Of a stretch of DNA of 64,000 bases, positions 55,704 to 64,000 are shown one piece after another. The stretch's first letter is position 1. Each line of letters starts with the position of its first letter. The notes under the pieces are model-generated. The model worked only from the letters and a program-made list of their open reading frames with translations, was not told the origin of the DNA and did no database searches. A program made the translations under genes and the position numbers. Where the stretch lies: positions 1 to 64,000 of the forward strand of contig KN805399.1 of NCBI GenBank assembly GCA_000818945.1, in the 5' to 3' direction. Origin of the DNA: Schizochytrium sp. CCTCC M209059. Lineage: Eukaryota > Sar > Bigyra > Thraustochytrida > Thraustochytriidae.

Positions 55704-56636
55704 ATGGTGCTCCTGGACGCGCGCACCGGCGGCGGCAGCCAAGGCCAGAGCAAAGAGAAGTCTTCGTCATCCAAGAAGCGACGCAGGAATGAAGACGGTC
55801 TCGCCGCCGCGAGCGATGGTGGCCAGCACGCCGCCGGGTCCAGCAAGACCCCAAAGAAGCGACGCGGCGACGACGCCGACAAGGTCGACGCCAAAAAGCA
55901 AAAGCAGAAGCAGACACGCGGTAAAAAGTCCGAGGGCGAGGATGATGATGTTCAAAAGGTCCAAGCCGGGGAAGCAAAGAAGAACAAGCAGACCAAGCAA
56001 AAGAAACAGCAGGTCTCTAGCAAAAAGCGCGCCAAGGTTCGCCAGGATGTCAGCCTGGCCGAGGCAGGCGGCGAGCTTCATCTTTGGTTCAAGCACCGAT
56101 ACGAGACGGAAAGCTCCAAACTGAGTAAGATTGAGCTCTACCCAGGTCTTGAGCCATTCTCTGGAGCCGACTTTTGGCCGGTGAAAACGGGGAAAAAGAC
56201 GCTCGACAGCCTCAAGGAGCATCTCGACACCAAGAGAAAGAGTACCGTACTTTTAATTACCCGATCCGCTGTACGAGCTTGCGACCTGCTCAAGACGCTC
56301 AGTGTGCTGCAGCGACCTGTTGGCAAGCTCTTTGCAAAGCACATGAAGCTCGACGAGCAGGTAAAGTATCTCCAAGGGCCTGGCAGCGCACTCGACGTGG
56401 CCATCGGCACGCCTAATCGTTTGCTCAAGCTCGCCGAGGCGTCTTCGCTGTCCAACTTTTTGTCTAATCCGGATGCTCTGATCGTCTTTGACCTCGACCG
56501 TGACGTCAAGAATTACCACGTCCTCTCCATGCCTGCAGTCGGTAGTGACGCCTTTTTGTTCTTGCGAAAGTTTTGGCTACCTCAAAAAGCCGGGGCACGC
56601 GCGAAGATTGTCATTTTCTCTGATGAGAAACTTTGA
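55704..56636 (+). CDS. CMSS1: CMS1-like ribosome biogenesis protein (CMSS1)
   Basis: ATG 55704 (MVLLDARTGGG), 310 residues. The first 110 residues are lysine-rich with several nuclear-signal-like clusters. The core then shows ELHLWFKHRYETESSKLSKIEL, STVLLITRSAVRACDLLKTL, VGKLFAKHMKLDEQVKYLQ, VAIGTPNRLLKLAE and DALIVFDLDRDVKNYHVLSMP. This is the CMS1 pattern, a degenerate DEAD-box-like fold lacking the Walker motifs. Yeast Cms1 belongs to the 90S pre-ribosome. With RRS1 it is the second ribosome-assembly gene in the window. Confidence 0.85.
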   Translation: MVLLDARTGGGSQGQSKEKSSSSKKRRRNEDGLAAASDGGQHAAGSSKTPKKRRGDDADKVDAKKQKQKQTRGKKSEGEDDDVQKVQAGEAKKNKQTKQKKQQVSSKKRAKVRQDVSLAEAGGELHLWFKHRYETESSKLSKIELYPGLEPFSGADFWPVKTGKKTLDSLKEHLDTKRKSTVLLITRSAVRACDLLKTLSVLQRPVGKLFAKHMKLDEQVKYLQGPGSALDVAIGTPNRLLKLAEASSLSNFLSNPDALIVFDLDRDVKNYHVLSMPAVGSDAFLFLRKFWLPQKAGARAKIVIFSDEKL

Positions 56637-56852
56637 GGATGAATATCAAAGCGTCGGGTCACTCACAATACAGTATGCAATGGAAGTGTCTCCATCTCTC
56701 AGATAATTCGATACATTCTCCGCAGAGTTTGTGAACAGATCTTTTGCGACGGAGGCTGCAGAAAAGCACACGTCATGCTTTATATAAGAAGAAAATAATT
56801 TTTTGGTGGTCTGATCGTGGTATACCACTCTTTTTAGCTGTTAATCTGGACG

Positions 56853-58928
56853 TCACGCTGCGGCGGATGTCTCGTTCCGAAAGCTCTTGTACCTTTCCGA
56901 CGAGGCTGCAATCTTTTCTGTGCCGGCCGTAGATGCGCGCATGGCGCTTGAATCCTCGCCAAGTTTCAGCGAGTGCATGTTCTCTTCACCTCGAGCCTTA
57001 ATGTAAGCCAAATTCTGTTCCTTGCGATCAGCAAGGCGAAAGCTTGTCGCGTATCCCTTAAAAAGACCACCGTAAAGAAGAGCGGCCTGCATGATGCAGC
57101 CAATCGTCAGTTGAAAGCACATGGTACGGAACCAGCGCTCGCCAGGCTTCTTCTCGCCCTTGAGGGGACCGGCCACGTATGTCCCAGAAACCGTCTCGCA
57201 GTACAAGCGCCAAATGTTGTCTTCGGCGACGCGAAAGGAACCCGGTCCGACCAATCGATACTGGAATGGGTTGAAGCCAAGCGAGGTTCCACCAAAGTAC
57301 CAGTGCCATAACGCCGTAGGACGCTCTGTGAGAAGCTTCCAAAACGTCGGAAGACAGCCGATATCATTGGCAAGATCGTCATAGTACATGTTGCCGAGAC
57401 CGTGCTGCGTGCGAAGCTGCTCGCGATCCATGTACTGCGCGGAAAGAGCTGTGCGCGTGTCGAGCATATCTTGATATTGGACTTGTGGAGAAGGCAGCTT
57501 AATTTTTCCGCGCAACACGCGCGAGTAATAGCGAGCTTGCATCTCTCCACCCATAAAGGTCATCGTTTGCACATGGTTGATAAAGGCCACTGGGTTGATG
57601 CGATCATCAGCTTCCTTGGGAATGGCGAGAAAGCCCTTGTACAGGGGAACATCCGTCCCGCTGCGCCCGAAGCGGAGATCAGCGGTGGACTCGGGGTCAA
57701 CAAAGCCCACTGAGAACCGATACCCCGTGGCAAAGATGACCACGTCGGCGGCAATTTTCTCCTCGCCGTTTGGACCGCCGAGGATGACATATGGTCCGTT
57801 CTCGTCGTCTTCAGCAAAACGCTCGAGCGACTTGTGCACAATGATTTTCCCATCCTCGAGCTGCTGATGAATGGTAGGACCGAACATGCCCGTGACGAGC
57901 TCGTGCTGCTGCTGCAGGCGATGTTTAGGCTTAAGACCGTGCTTGTTAAGAATCTCCTGATCCTTGGCAACGATGCCTTCGCGAAGGTCCGACTGCCACC
58001 ACCACGGAAAGCGGAAGAAGGCATCCATAGCAAGACGGCCCAATCCAGCATCGCTGAGCTCGAGTTCGCCCGGCTTCGTCACCGAAAGCCAGAGTCCAGA
58101 TCGGCTCAATAGATGCGTTTCCTTGGCAATCTGACTCACCTCGGTGACGATGTCCAGACCAGAATTGCCAACACCCACAACGACGACCTTGGAATTTTCG
58201 TTGATTCCATGCTTGGAAGGGTACTTGTACATGCTCGAATGCAGAGTTTTGATGGGGGTTTCATCGATACCCGGGAAGCGGGGCACATAGCCGGATGCGC
58301 CGTGGCGACCTGTGCAAATGAGCACGCCGTCAAAGAGATCTTCAAAAGTCTCTCCAGAGGCCAGGTCCCGGGACTGCACAGCCCATATGGTCGGATCCTC
58401 CTCGGACCGCGCCACCCAGACAACCTCACGACCAAAGCTGATGTACCGCTCGAGCCCAAAATCCCGCACGTTGTCTTCCAGATACTCTACAAGCTGCGAG
58501 TTCTGCGTGAAAGTGGCGCTTCCAGACTGGTACGGACGGTCTCCGTATGAGTTAATATCGCGCGGGGTATCAATGTACACGCCCTTGTACACGGAAGGTA
58601 CGCCTTCCTCCTCGCTGTAGCGCCAAAACCCGGCCACCTGTTTCTCCCGCTCAAAGCACGACACATCCAGGCCTTCCTCCAAGCACGCCTTGAGCGCGCC
58701 GATCCCGGTAATCCCAGTGCCGATGACGAGACATTTCTTTGGAGATTCGCCTTTGGCCTCCGCTTCGGCCTTGACCTCCGCCTGCATCTCCTCGATGAGC
58801 TCGTGCGGGCCCTCGGGCCGCCGGCGAAGCGCGGCCACCGCGCGCTGCAGGACCTTGAGGGTGAACACCGTCCCGCCCATGAGAGCGAGGCGCCTGGCCC
58901 AGCGCATCACGACCGGGTTGGCCCCCAT
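56853..58928 (-). CDS. Flavin-containing monooxygenase (FMO-like)
   Basis: Start taken at ATG 58928 (MGANPVVMRWARRLALMGG), 691 residues; the frame continues 82 codons upstream but only through a hexanucleotide repeat read as Asp-Leu pairs. Residues about 8-25 form a possible membrane anchor. FAD loop CLVIGTGITGIGALKACLEEG, then GFWRYSEEEG; FMO-type segment FPGIDETPIKTLHSSMY; NADP loop VVVVGVGNSGLDIVTEV; and FATGYRF. All are typical of FMOs, which oxygenate soft nucleophiles (N or S) using NADPH and O2. A second hydrophobic segment near the C-terminus (CFQLTIGCIMQAALLYGGLF) suggests ER membrane binding. Substrate unknown. Baeyer-Villiger activity cannot be excluded. Confidence 0.88.
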   Translation of the reverse strand: MGANPVVMRWARRLALMGGTVFTLKVLQRAVAALRRRPEGPHELIEEMQAEVKAEAEAKGESPKKCLVIGTGITGIGALKACLEEGLDVSCFEREKQVAGFWRYSEEEGVPSVYKGVYIDTPRDINSYGDRPYQSGSATFTQNSQLVEYLEDNVRDFGLERYISFGREVVWVARSEEDPTIWAVQSRDLASGETFEDLFDGVLICTGRHGASGYVPRFPGIDETPIKTLHSSMYKYPSKHGINENSKVVVVGVGNSGLDIVTEVSQIAKETHLLSRSGLWLSVTKPGELELSDAGLGRLAMDAFFRFPWWWQSDLREGIVAKDQEILNKHGLKPKHRLQQQHELVTGMFGPTIHQQLEDGKIIVHKSLERFAEDDENGPYVILGGPNGEEKIAADVVIFATGYRFSVGFVDPESTADLRFGRSGTDVPLYKGFLAIPKEADDRINPVAFINHVQTMTFMGGEMQARYYSRVLRGKIKLPSPQVQYQDMLDTRTALSAQYMDREQLRTQHGLGNMYYDDLANDIGCLPTFWKLLTERPTALWHWYFGGTSLGFNPFQYRLVGPGSFRVAEDNIWRLYCETVSGTYVAGPLKGEKKPGERWFRTMCFQLTIGCIMQAALLYGGLFKGYATSFRLADRKEQNLAYIKARGEENMHSLKLGEDSSAMRASTAGTEKIAASSERYKSFRNETSAAA

Positions 58929-59728
58929 CTTCTCCAACGAGCGTCTCTTCTCTTCCTCCTTCACACGCACGTGCCCCAGTGCCCTGCGATCTCTTGCGAC
59001 GGCTCGAACAAGGTCGAGGTCGCGGTCGAGGTCCAGGTCGAGGTCAAGGTCCAGTAGGGCGAGGTCGCGGTCGTCCACGTCGTAGACGTGACGGTCGAGG
59101 TCGAGGTTGAGATCGATGCGGGTCTGGACGATTGTTGAGTGGGTTCGTTCGCTCGACGATGCGATGCGATGCACCGTGCCAAAGATAAGATACGACCGTC
59201 CGACACGCGCGTGCGGATTTCGAACCCGCGGTGGCCGCGGCGGGAAGCGACAGCAAAAGTCTCACGCTAGCGACAGCTACGGCCGGGGGGGGACCTGTGA
59301 TTCGGGGAGTGAGTGAGCGGCAGGACGAGTGAAAGGAAATTTAGACCGAGGCCATCAGCCTGGCGTTGAAGAGAGACTTGATGTGAGCGGAAGGGAGACA
59401 AGACGGCGGCGATGAAGGCGCGTGTATGATCAGGCCGGAAAAGAAATGAGAACACCCAAAGTCCTTGGGTCTGCAACCGACTAGTATTCGTTGTCGCGTT
59501 TTAGCGACGGTAATGGTAACATCGATCTTCTAACGGAGCTTTGACCATCGACTTTGCGCTTGCTTGGCAAACGCCATCAATGCAATTTGAGAGCGGGAAA
59601 GAGGATGCCAACGACCTGAAAACCAATCACCTTCTCCAAGTAAGTACCATTGCCCCACGTTTACTAAAACCTCGGGCCTGAGCCTTGATTCTCAATTTCA
59701 ATGCAAACATCATTCGTTACTGTTAGGC
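58929..59728. repeat. FMO upstream region with hexanucleotide repeats
   Basis: Between FMO and the next gene. Imperfect (ggtcga)/(ggtcca) units run at about 59007-59055 and again at about 59090-59112. Another TAGGCCTA lies at 59724-59731, overlapping the stop of the neighbouring gene. The rest is unremarkable. Confidence 0.65.
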
Positions 59729-62700
59729 CTAGTTCATGCTCAGGTTTGATAGACTCAAGTCGGACGCTGAGGAAGAAAGCGAGACATCGGCCGCATCATC
59801 AGCGGTTTTCAGAGTCTTGGCATCGAGATTGGGCATTTGTCCTGGTGGCCACGGTGCACCCGTAACAGCGGGCTGCAGCGCGCTGCGATACGCTATGGTA
59901 AGAGGGACTTCTTCGCCATCACTAAAGTCTCCGGGGCTCACCTCGAGTTCTCCTTCAGACAGCGACCGCGAGTCGGCAGAATGATCGTCTCCAGCCTCGA
60001 GATCTTCTTCTTCATCGTCACTATCTGACCACTCAAGAAGCGTTGCAGAGAACCCTTTGGCCGGTGGCTTTTTTGCAGGTTGAACTCGAGGCGTCACGAT
60101 GCGCGGAGACAGAGATGGCGGCGAAGCGGCCACGTTCGCCGCGGGCCCGCCTTCTGCAGGGAGCATGAGTGAAATCGGCGAATCGAGTGAGCTAGCCCGG
60201 GGTGACTCTGAAACGACGACAGCAGAAAGATCCGAAAGCGACACGTCCTTCGTTTCAGTACGCGCCCGAGGATACGGCAGTACCAAGGAGAGACTACCAT
60301 CTTCGTCTTCATCCTCTTCTTCCATATTATTCTCTCTCTCGGAATCTTCGCCAGACTCTGCATCTCCATCATTGTCGTCGCCGCTGTCGTCATTATTACT
60401 TCCTCCTTCTTCTTTGGTGAACTTCGCAATCTCTGCTTCTTCTGAAAGCGACTCAGATGGCGACTTTGACTCCCCATCGCTCGCTTTGCGTTCCAAAAGG
60501 TCCTCTTCTTTATCTGCAGCGACGAAGCCTCGTACTTCTGATGAATGTCTGTCCACTTCACCTCGAGACACTTCCCGCTCCAAGAATGTCAACTCGTCCG
60601 TCTGCGTCGCCAAAGATACCACGCGTTGTACTTCGGCGTCTCGCGCAAGAGGCGCAGGAGGCAGTGCATGCTGCATACGGTCAAATGCCATCCCAAGGGT
60701 TTCAAGCTGCAGTTGACCAAACTTTGCGAGAGTGGCCTCGAGGTCCGCTACCCGACTTCGTTCCTGTTCGGCCAGCATTTCATGGCGGGCAGACGTTTCT
60801 GCAACGAGGCGCTCAAGCATGGCCTCCTTGACACCCAAAGCAGACTGAGCGGCAGACGCACGTGCTTCGGCTTCTCGTAGAGCGACTGTGCGTTCCTGCT
60901 CAAGAAGCTGGACTTCCCTGAGTCGCACACTCTCCTCGCGCGCAAAAATTGCACGTTCGGCAGCTTCCGCGGCAAGCCTTGAAGCGAGCGCGGCGTTCGC
61001 GGCTTGTTCGCTAGCTTGAGCATTGGCGTCTTTCGAAGACCTCGTGTGCGGCGCTTCTTTCGCCTCGAGAAGCGCAGGTTCCAAAGATGCATCATCGTTC
61101 TCGGACTCTTCGGTGAAAACTTGTGCAAGCACAAAGTTTGTGACGAGATCTAATATGTTGCCGTCTGACCACGGTCGAGATGGCGCGTTTAGATCCCAAA
61201 CGGTGTCTTCAGGCGACGCCGAAGAGCTGCCAAGAGCTTTAGATATGGCTTCGGCGGTTGCTGCCTTGACCGCACTTTGGTCCACTGCTTCTCCACGATC
61301 CATGAACCACTGGACCACACCACCGCCACCGTTGAGCGATGGCGAAACTGTGCTTTCACTCGCCTCGCCTTGCGCTGCCATAGGCAATTCGTTTATTTCG
61401 CCTTCAGATCCCACGTTCGCATTCGCTTCTTGCACCAGCACCTCAGCTAGGACGCTACTCCGCAAGTAGCTTTCGAGCTGTGCGACCGATGGTCGCAGTG
61501 GTTCTGGACTCCCGGTTGGATCCATTACAACGTTCGGGGTTGCAGACTTTGCAGCGAGCAAGTCTTGTCCATCGTGGTACTTTTGTCTTTCTTGACCTCC
61601 TGCCGCCTCGCCACTCAACTCAAGCGACGCTTCCACGCCACGTTCTTCAGACACAGGCACACGAACGTCTTGAAGTTCGCTAGTGCTCTTTGCACCGTGG
61701 TGCACGCGCAAAAGATCCTGCATCCGCTGAACAATTGCATCCAGAGCCAAAGAAACGGCCCGCTGGTCGTCCAGATGCGCCACAGACGAAGCGCGCTCCG
61801 CAGCAACTTCGACTAAGAGGCGCGCTGCAACAGCGTCGACAGCTCCGAGTGCAAATCTTTCTGCGTCCTTCTCTTCGTCTTCGTCTTCTTCTTCTCTTTC
61901 CCCCATAGGTGTACCTGGTCCATAGAAAATCTTGCGCAAACTCTCATAGCTTGCCGCAGTTGAGCCCTCTCCGCTTAAAAGGTGATCAATGCGACCTGCC
62001 TCGACTGAGGAGTTCAGACGCTTCACCTCGTCGAGATCGGTCGCCCTCGGACCGCGAAAAGTGCTTGGTTGCACTCGCATACTCATCTGCATGGCTTCGT
62101 TCAAACCTTGTTGAATTTGAGCTCGCACATGCAGAGAACTTGTCAGGGCGGCGCGCACAGCAGCCTGGCCCGCTTCTTGAAGTGGGTGACCTTGCTGTGC
62201 ACAATGTGCACAAATCGCCGTAGCCATGGCAGACACCTCGAGATCTCCAAGCGGGGCGCTTCCTCGAGCAAATCCCAGGGCTGTTCCTTGTACAGATGCG
62301 AGAAGCGAAGCAAGAATTCCTGGCGATGCAGAGGAACACTTGGCCTGAGCAAAAATCGCGCTCGCGGCTTGAATTGAGGCATGGGCGCGCACAGGCGCGG
62401 CTTGACCAAGCATCGCGAGCTGAACCCCTTGAGACGCACGAACTGCAGAGGCGAATGCCGAAGCCCCGTCCTTTGAGCCAATCACCTTAAGTGTGGAAAG
62501 TAGACCTGTCAAAGCCCCCTTGGCAGACAAGGGGAGGCCGCTTGCGCTAACGCGCTGGTGAGCAAGAGCAATCAAGGTCATGCACGAGTCTGCTCGAAGA
62601 ATGCATTGCGAGCCCGCATCTCGTTTGTCAAACGTTTGCTCCAAGAGTGTGAGCATGTCCGAAACATCGTCCGCGATAACACCCTCGTCGAGCAATGCCT

Positions 62701-64000
62701 CCAAAGCGACCTCTTGTACGCATGCACGATATGCGTACTTTGACTGCAAATAACTTGCACTTGCAATCACAACGCAATGCGTCCAAAGATCACGACCTGC
62801 AGCAGAGCCCATTTGGCACTGTGCGAGAACGCTTCCAGTGGCATCCACACTTGCGAGGCGCGCAAACGACTCTCGAGGACCTAACGTCTTTGCAATGCAG
62901 TCGACGAGATCTGCCGTGCGCACGTGTAGAGACTTTCTTGCTTTCTCGAAGCTTTCGTTTTCGGGTACTGCCTTGGTCGAGGTAAAAGCTCTCTGCGATG
63001 CTTCCTCGTCAGCCGCGACTTGAAAGGTATTATCGGCTGATACTACAGGTGGGCCAACTTGTTCAAGAGGGGGCGGCGGTGGCGGCGGTGGTGGTGGTGC
63101 GGGGAGGGAAGCACGCTCTGCAGCTTCAAATGCGTTTTGCAATTGCTGACGGTCATCAAGAGCGTCAAGGATACTTCCAACCTCCTCCAGCGCTGCACGG
63201 TCTTCCAATGACAAGTTCTCTTCCTGCCGTGTTTGTCCAGCATAATCTCCTTCTGGTCGATTGTAAAATGGACTCACTGCCATGTCCTTGGTTGCGGCTG
63301 CTTTACGAGCGGTTCTTGCTGTGTCCCCAGCAAGTTTGGCCTTTTCTCTTGCAATTTTCCGCGCGCGCAATTCGCTACGCTGACGGCGTTTCTCCTGCTC
63401 TTCCTCGCGTTGTCGGACGCGCTCACGCGCCGTGAGCTGTCGTTTTGGGGCGGGTTCCTCGGCTTGAACGGGCTGCTCACGCCCGGGGTCTTCAATCGCC
63501 GCTAGTTTACCGTCAGGGCGTGACGTAGCCGCACTGGCAGCACTGCCAAGGCGTGGCCGACGATATTGCAGGCTTGGGGCCTTGGGTTTCTTTGTTTGCA
63601 ATATCTTGGGTGGTTTGGGCGGTTCCTTGGCATCTGCAGGATGCCGCACGCGCGCCCAGGCTTCTGGACCCATCCAGGGTGCAATGGGTTCAAAGGTCGA
63701 AATAACGGTGTTTTCCTTGTCTTCGCGCGCCATAGGATGTCGGCGGCGGGCTCGCGCACGAGCGTCCTCGCGCGCTTCGTCCTTGGCCTGACGCGCACGG
63801 AACGCAAAGGCGTCTTCGACAAAAGCAACAATCTCTGCGTCGATTTGCGAAATTCTAGAGCGAACGTCCCGCGAGAGGTTGAGATCGGCTTGGGCATCAA
63901 AAGGTCCAAAGACCGGCTGATGCGCATCCTGCAGCATGGCATCGATCTGGCGCTTACGCAATGCGATATCGTGTGCCTCGGCCTGCAAGAGGGCATGGTC
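59729..64000 (-). CDS. Large coiled-coil protein, C-terminal part; possibly TALPID3-like
   Basis: The frame is open at the right edge of the window, so the N-terminus is missing; about 1,420 residues are seen. Early parts are helical and Arg/Lys-rich, with a Pro-rich bridge (PPPPPPPPP). A central Ala-rich helical region resembles HEAT/armadillo-like packing. Later come VEQ-type segments such as QLESYLRSSVLAEVLVQEA and VVQWFMDRGEAVDQSAVKAATAEAISKAL, a long coiled coil (ERAIFAREESVRLREVQLLEQERTVALREAEA), and an acidic Ser-rich tail. The FMDRG...VD...EAISKAL pattern recalls TALPID3/KIAA0586 centriole proteins, but only by eye. The complete protein is likely over 1,500 residues. Confidence 0.6.
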   Translation of the reverse strand, partial: DHALLQAEAHDIALRKRQIDAMLQDAHQPVFGPFDAQADLNLSRDVRSRISQIDAEIVAFVEDAFAFRARQAKDEAREDARARARRRHPMAREDKENTVISTFEPIAPWMGPEAWARVRHPADAKEPPKPPKILQTKKPKAPSLQYRRPRLGSAASAATSRPDGKLAAIEDPGREQPVQAEEPAPKRQLTARERVRQREEEQEKRRQRSELRARKIAREKAKLAGDTARTARKAAATKDMAVSPFYNRPEGDYAGQTRQEENLSLEDRAALEEVGSILDALDDRQQLQNAFEAAERASLPAPPPPPPPPPPLEQVGPPVVSADNTFQVAADEEASQRAFTSTKAVPENESFEKARKSLHVRTADLVDCIAKTLGPRESFARLASVDATGSVLAQCQMGSAAGRDLWTHCVVIASASYLQSKYAYRACVQEVALEALLDEGVIADDVSDMLTLLEQTFDKRDAGSQCILRADSCMTLIALAHQRVSASGLPLSAKGALTGLLSTLKVIGSKDGASAFASAVRASQGVQLAMLGQAAPVRAHASIQAASAIFAQAKCSSASPGILASLLASVQGTALGFARGSAPLGDLEVSAMATAICAHCAQQGHPLQEAGQAAVRAALTSSLHVRAQIQQGLNEAMQMSMRVQPSTFRGPRATDLDEVKRLNSSVEAGRIDHLLSGEGSTAASYESLRKIFYGPGTPMGEREEEDEDEEKDAERFALGAVDAVAARLLVEVAAERASSVAHLDDQRAVSLALDAIVQRMQDLLRVHHGAKSTSELQDVRVPVSEERGVEASLELSGEAAGGQERQKYHDGQDLLAAKSATPNVVMDPTGSPEPLRPSVAQLESYLRSSVLAEVLVQEANANVGSEGEINELPMAAQGEASESTVSPSLNGGGGVVQWFMDRGEAVDQSAVKAATAEAISKALGSSSASPEDTVWDLNAPSRPWSDGNILDLVTNFVLAQVFTEESENDDASLEPALLEAKEAPHTRSSKDANAQASEQAANAALASRLAAEAAERAIFAREESVRLREVQLLEQERTVALREAEARASAAQSALGVKEAMLERLVAETSARHEMLAEQERSRVADLEATLAKFGQLQLETLGMAFDRMQHALPPAPLARDAEVQRVVSLATQTDELTFLEREVSRGEVDRHSSEVRGFVAADKEEDLLERKASDGESKSPSESLSEEAEIAKFTKEEGGSNNDDSGDDNDGDAESGEDSERENNMEEEDEDEDGSLSLVLPYPRARTETKDVSLSDLSAVVVSESPRASSLDSPISLMLPAEGGPAANVAASPPSLSPRIVTPRVQPAKKPPAKGFSATLLEWSDSDDEEEDLEAGDDHSADSRSLSEGELEVSPGDFSDGEEVPLTIAYRSALQPAVTGAPWPPGQMPNLDAKTLKTADDAADVSLSSSASDLSLSNLSMN

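Noticed and set aside
58929..59174. N-terminal extension of FMO with an Asp-Leu repeat
   Set aside because: It is the hexanucleotide repeat read in frame; the FMO family start fits ATG 58928.
59195..59260. tRNA T-arm-like sequence (gggttcgaaatcc) on the minus strand
   Set aside because: The loop is one base too long and no matching acceptor or anticodon arms are found.
1..64000. CRISPR array, rRNA or bacterial operon signals
   Set aside because: No regularly spaced direct repeats and no rRNA-like sequence were found; gene content is eukaryotic, so ribosome-binding sites and operons were not sought further.

Overview
This window is nuclear DNA of a GC-rich, intron-poor eukaryote. It holds about 27 genes on both strands, mostly single-exon and closely packed. 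The content is eukaryotic throughout: FG nucleoporin, cyclin H, TAF11, AAR2, RRS1, CMS1, WDR90/POC16, two-pore channel, TBC, TTLL and sphingosine-1-phosphate lyase. An SfsA-type protein, PNGase A and IS607/Fanzor elements are also present. Intron scarcity, GC richness and this mix suggest a stramenopile, perhaps a thraustochytrid-like labyrinthulomycete. That placement is inference. WDR90 and a possible TALPID3-like protein suggest a ciliated or flagellated life stage.

Bases 1-7,500 are an accessory, transposon-marked region. The 3' end of one IS607-type Fanzor (eukaryotic TnpB-like RNA-guided nuclease) enters from the left edge. A second, nearly complete IS607 element lies at about 5.1-7.3 kb, with an open serine-recombinase gene (tnpA) and a broken Fanzor. 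Both copies share a nearly identical 3' segment with strong hairpins, at the position where TnpB/Fanzor guide RNAs (omega RNA) are made. Between them are a frameshifted sulfotransferase and a large frameshifted kinase-RBR protein. The kinase frame runs without an ATG up to the left edge of the element, so the insertion probably cut its 5' end.

Bases 7,500-40,600 are mostly ordinary housekeeping genes: PNGase A-like, mitochondrial SAM carrier, Ran-binding nucleoporin, RRS1, a membrane-anchored TTLL-family protein, WDR90/POC16, a small membrane protein, a TLC-domain protein, SfsA, glucose-6-phosphate dehydrogenase, cyclin H, a TBC Rab-GAP and sphingosine-1-phosphate lyase. Cyclin H has a first exon and a 268-nt GT-AG intron that a simple ORF search misses. 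Upstream regions are rich in tri-, tetra-, penta- and hexanucleotide repeats, most strikingly the 2.5 kb before G6PD.

Bases 40,600-42,750 hold two unrecognised genes with a less GC-rich look, one of them split over three frames. From 42,850 to the right edge the layout is ordinary again: two-pore channel, AAAP transporter, an acidic low-complexity protein, the divergent pair AAR2/TAF11, an inositol-polyphosphate 5-phosphatase with a CaaX end, CMS1, a flavin monooxygenase and the C-terminal 1,420 residues of a large coiled-coil protein that leaves the window.
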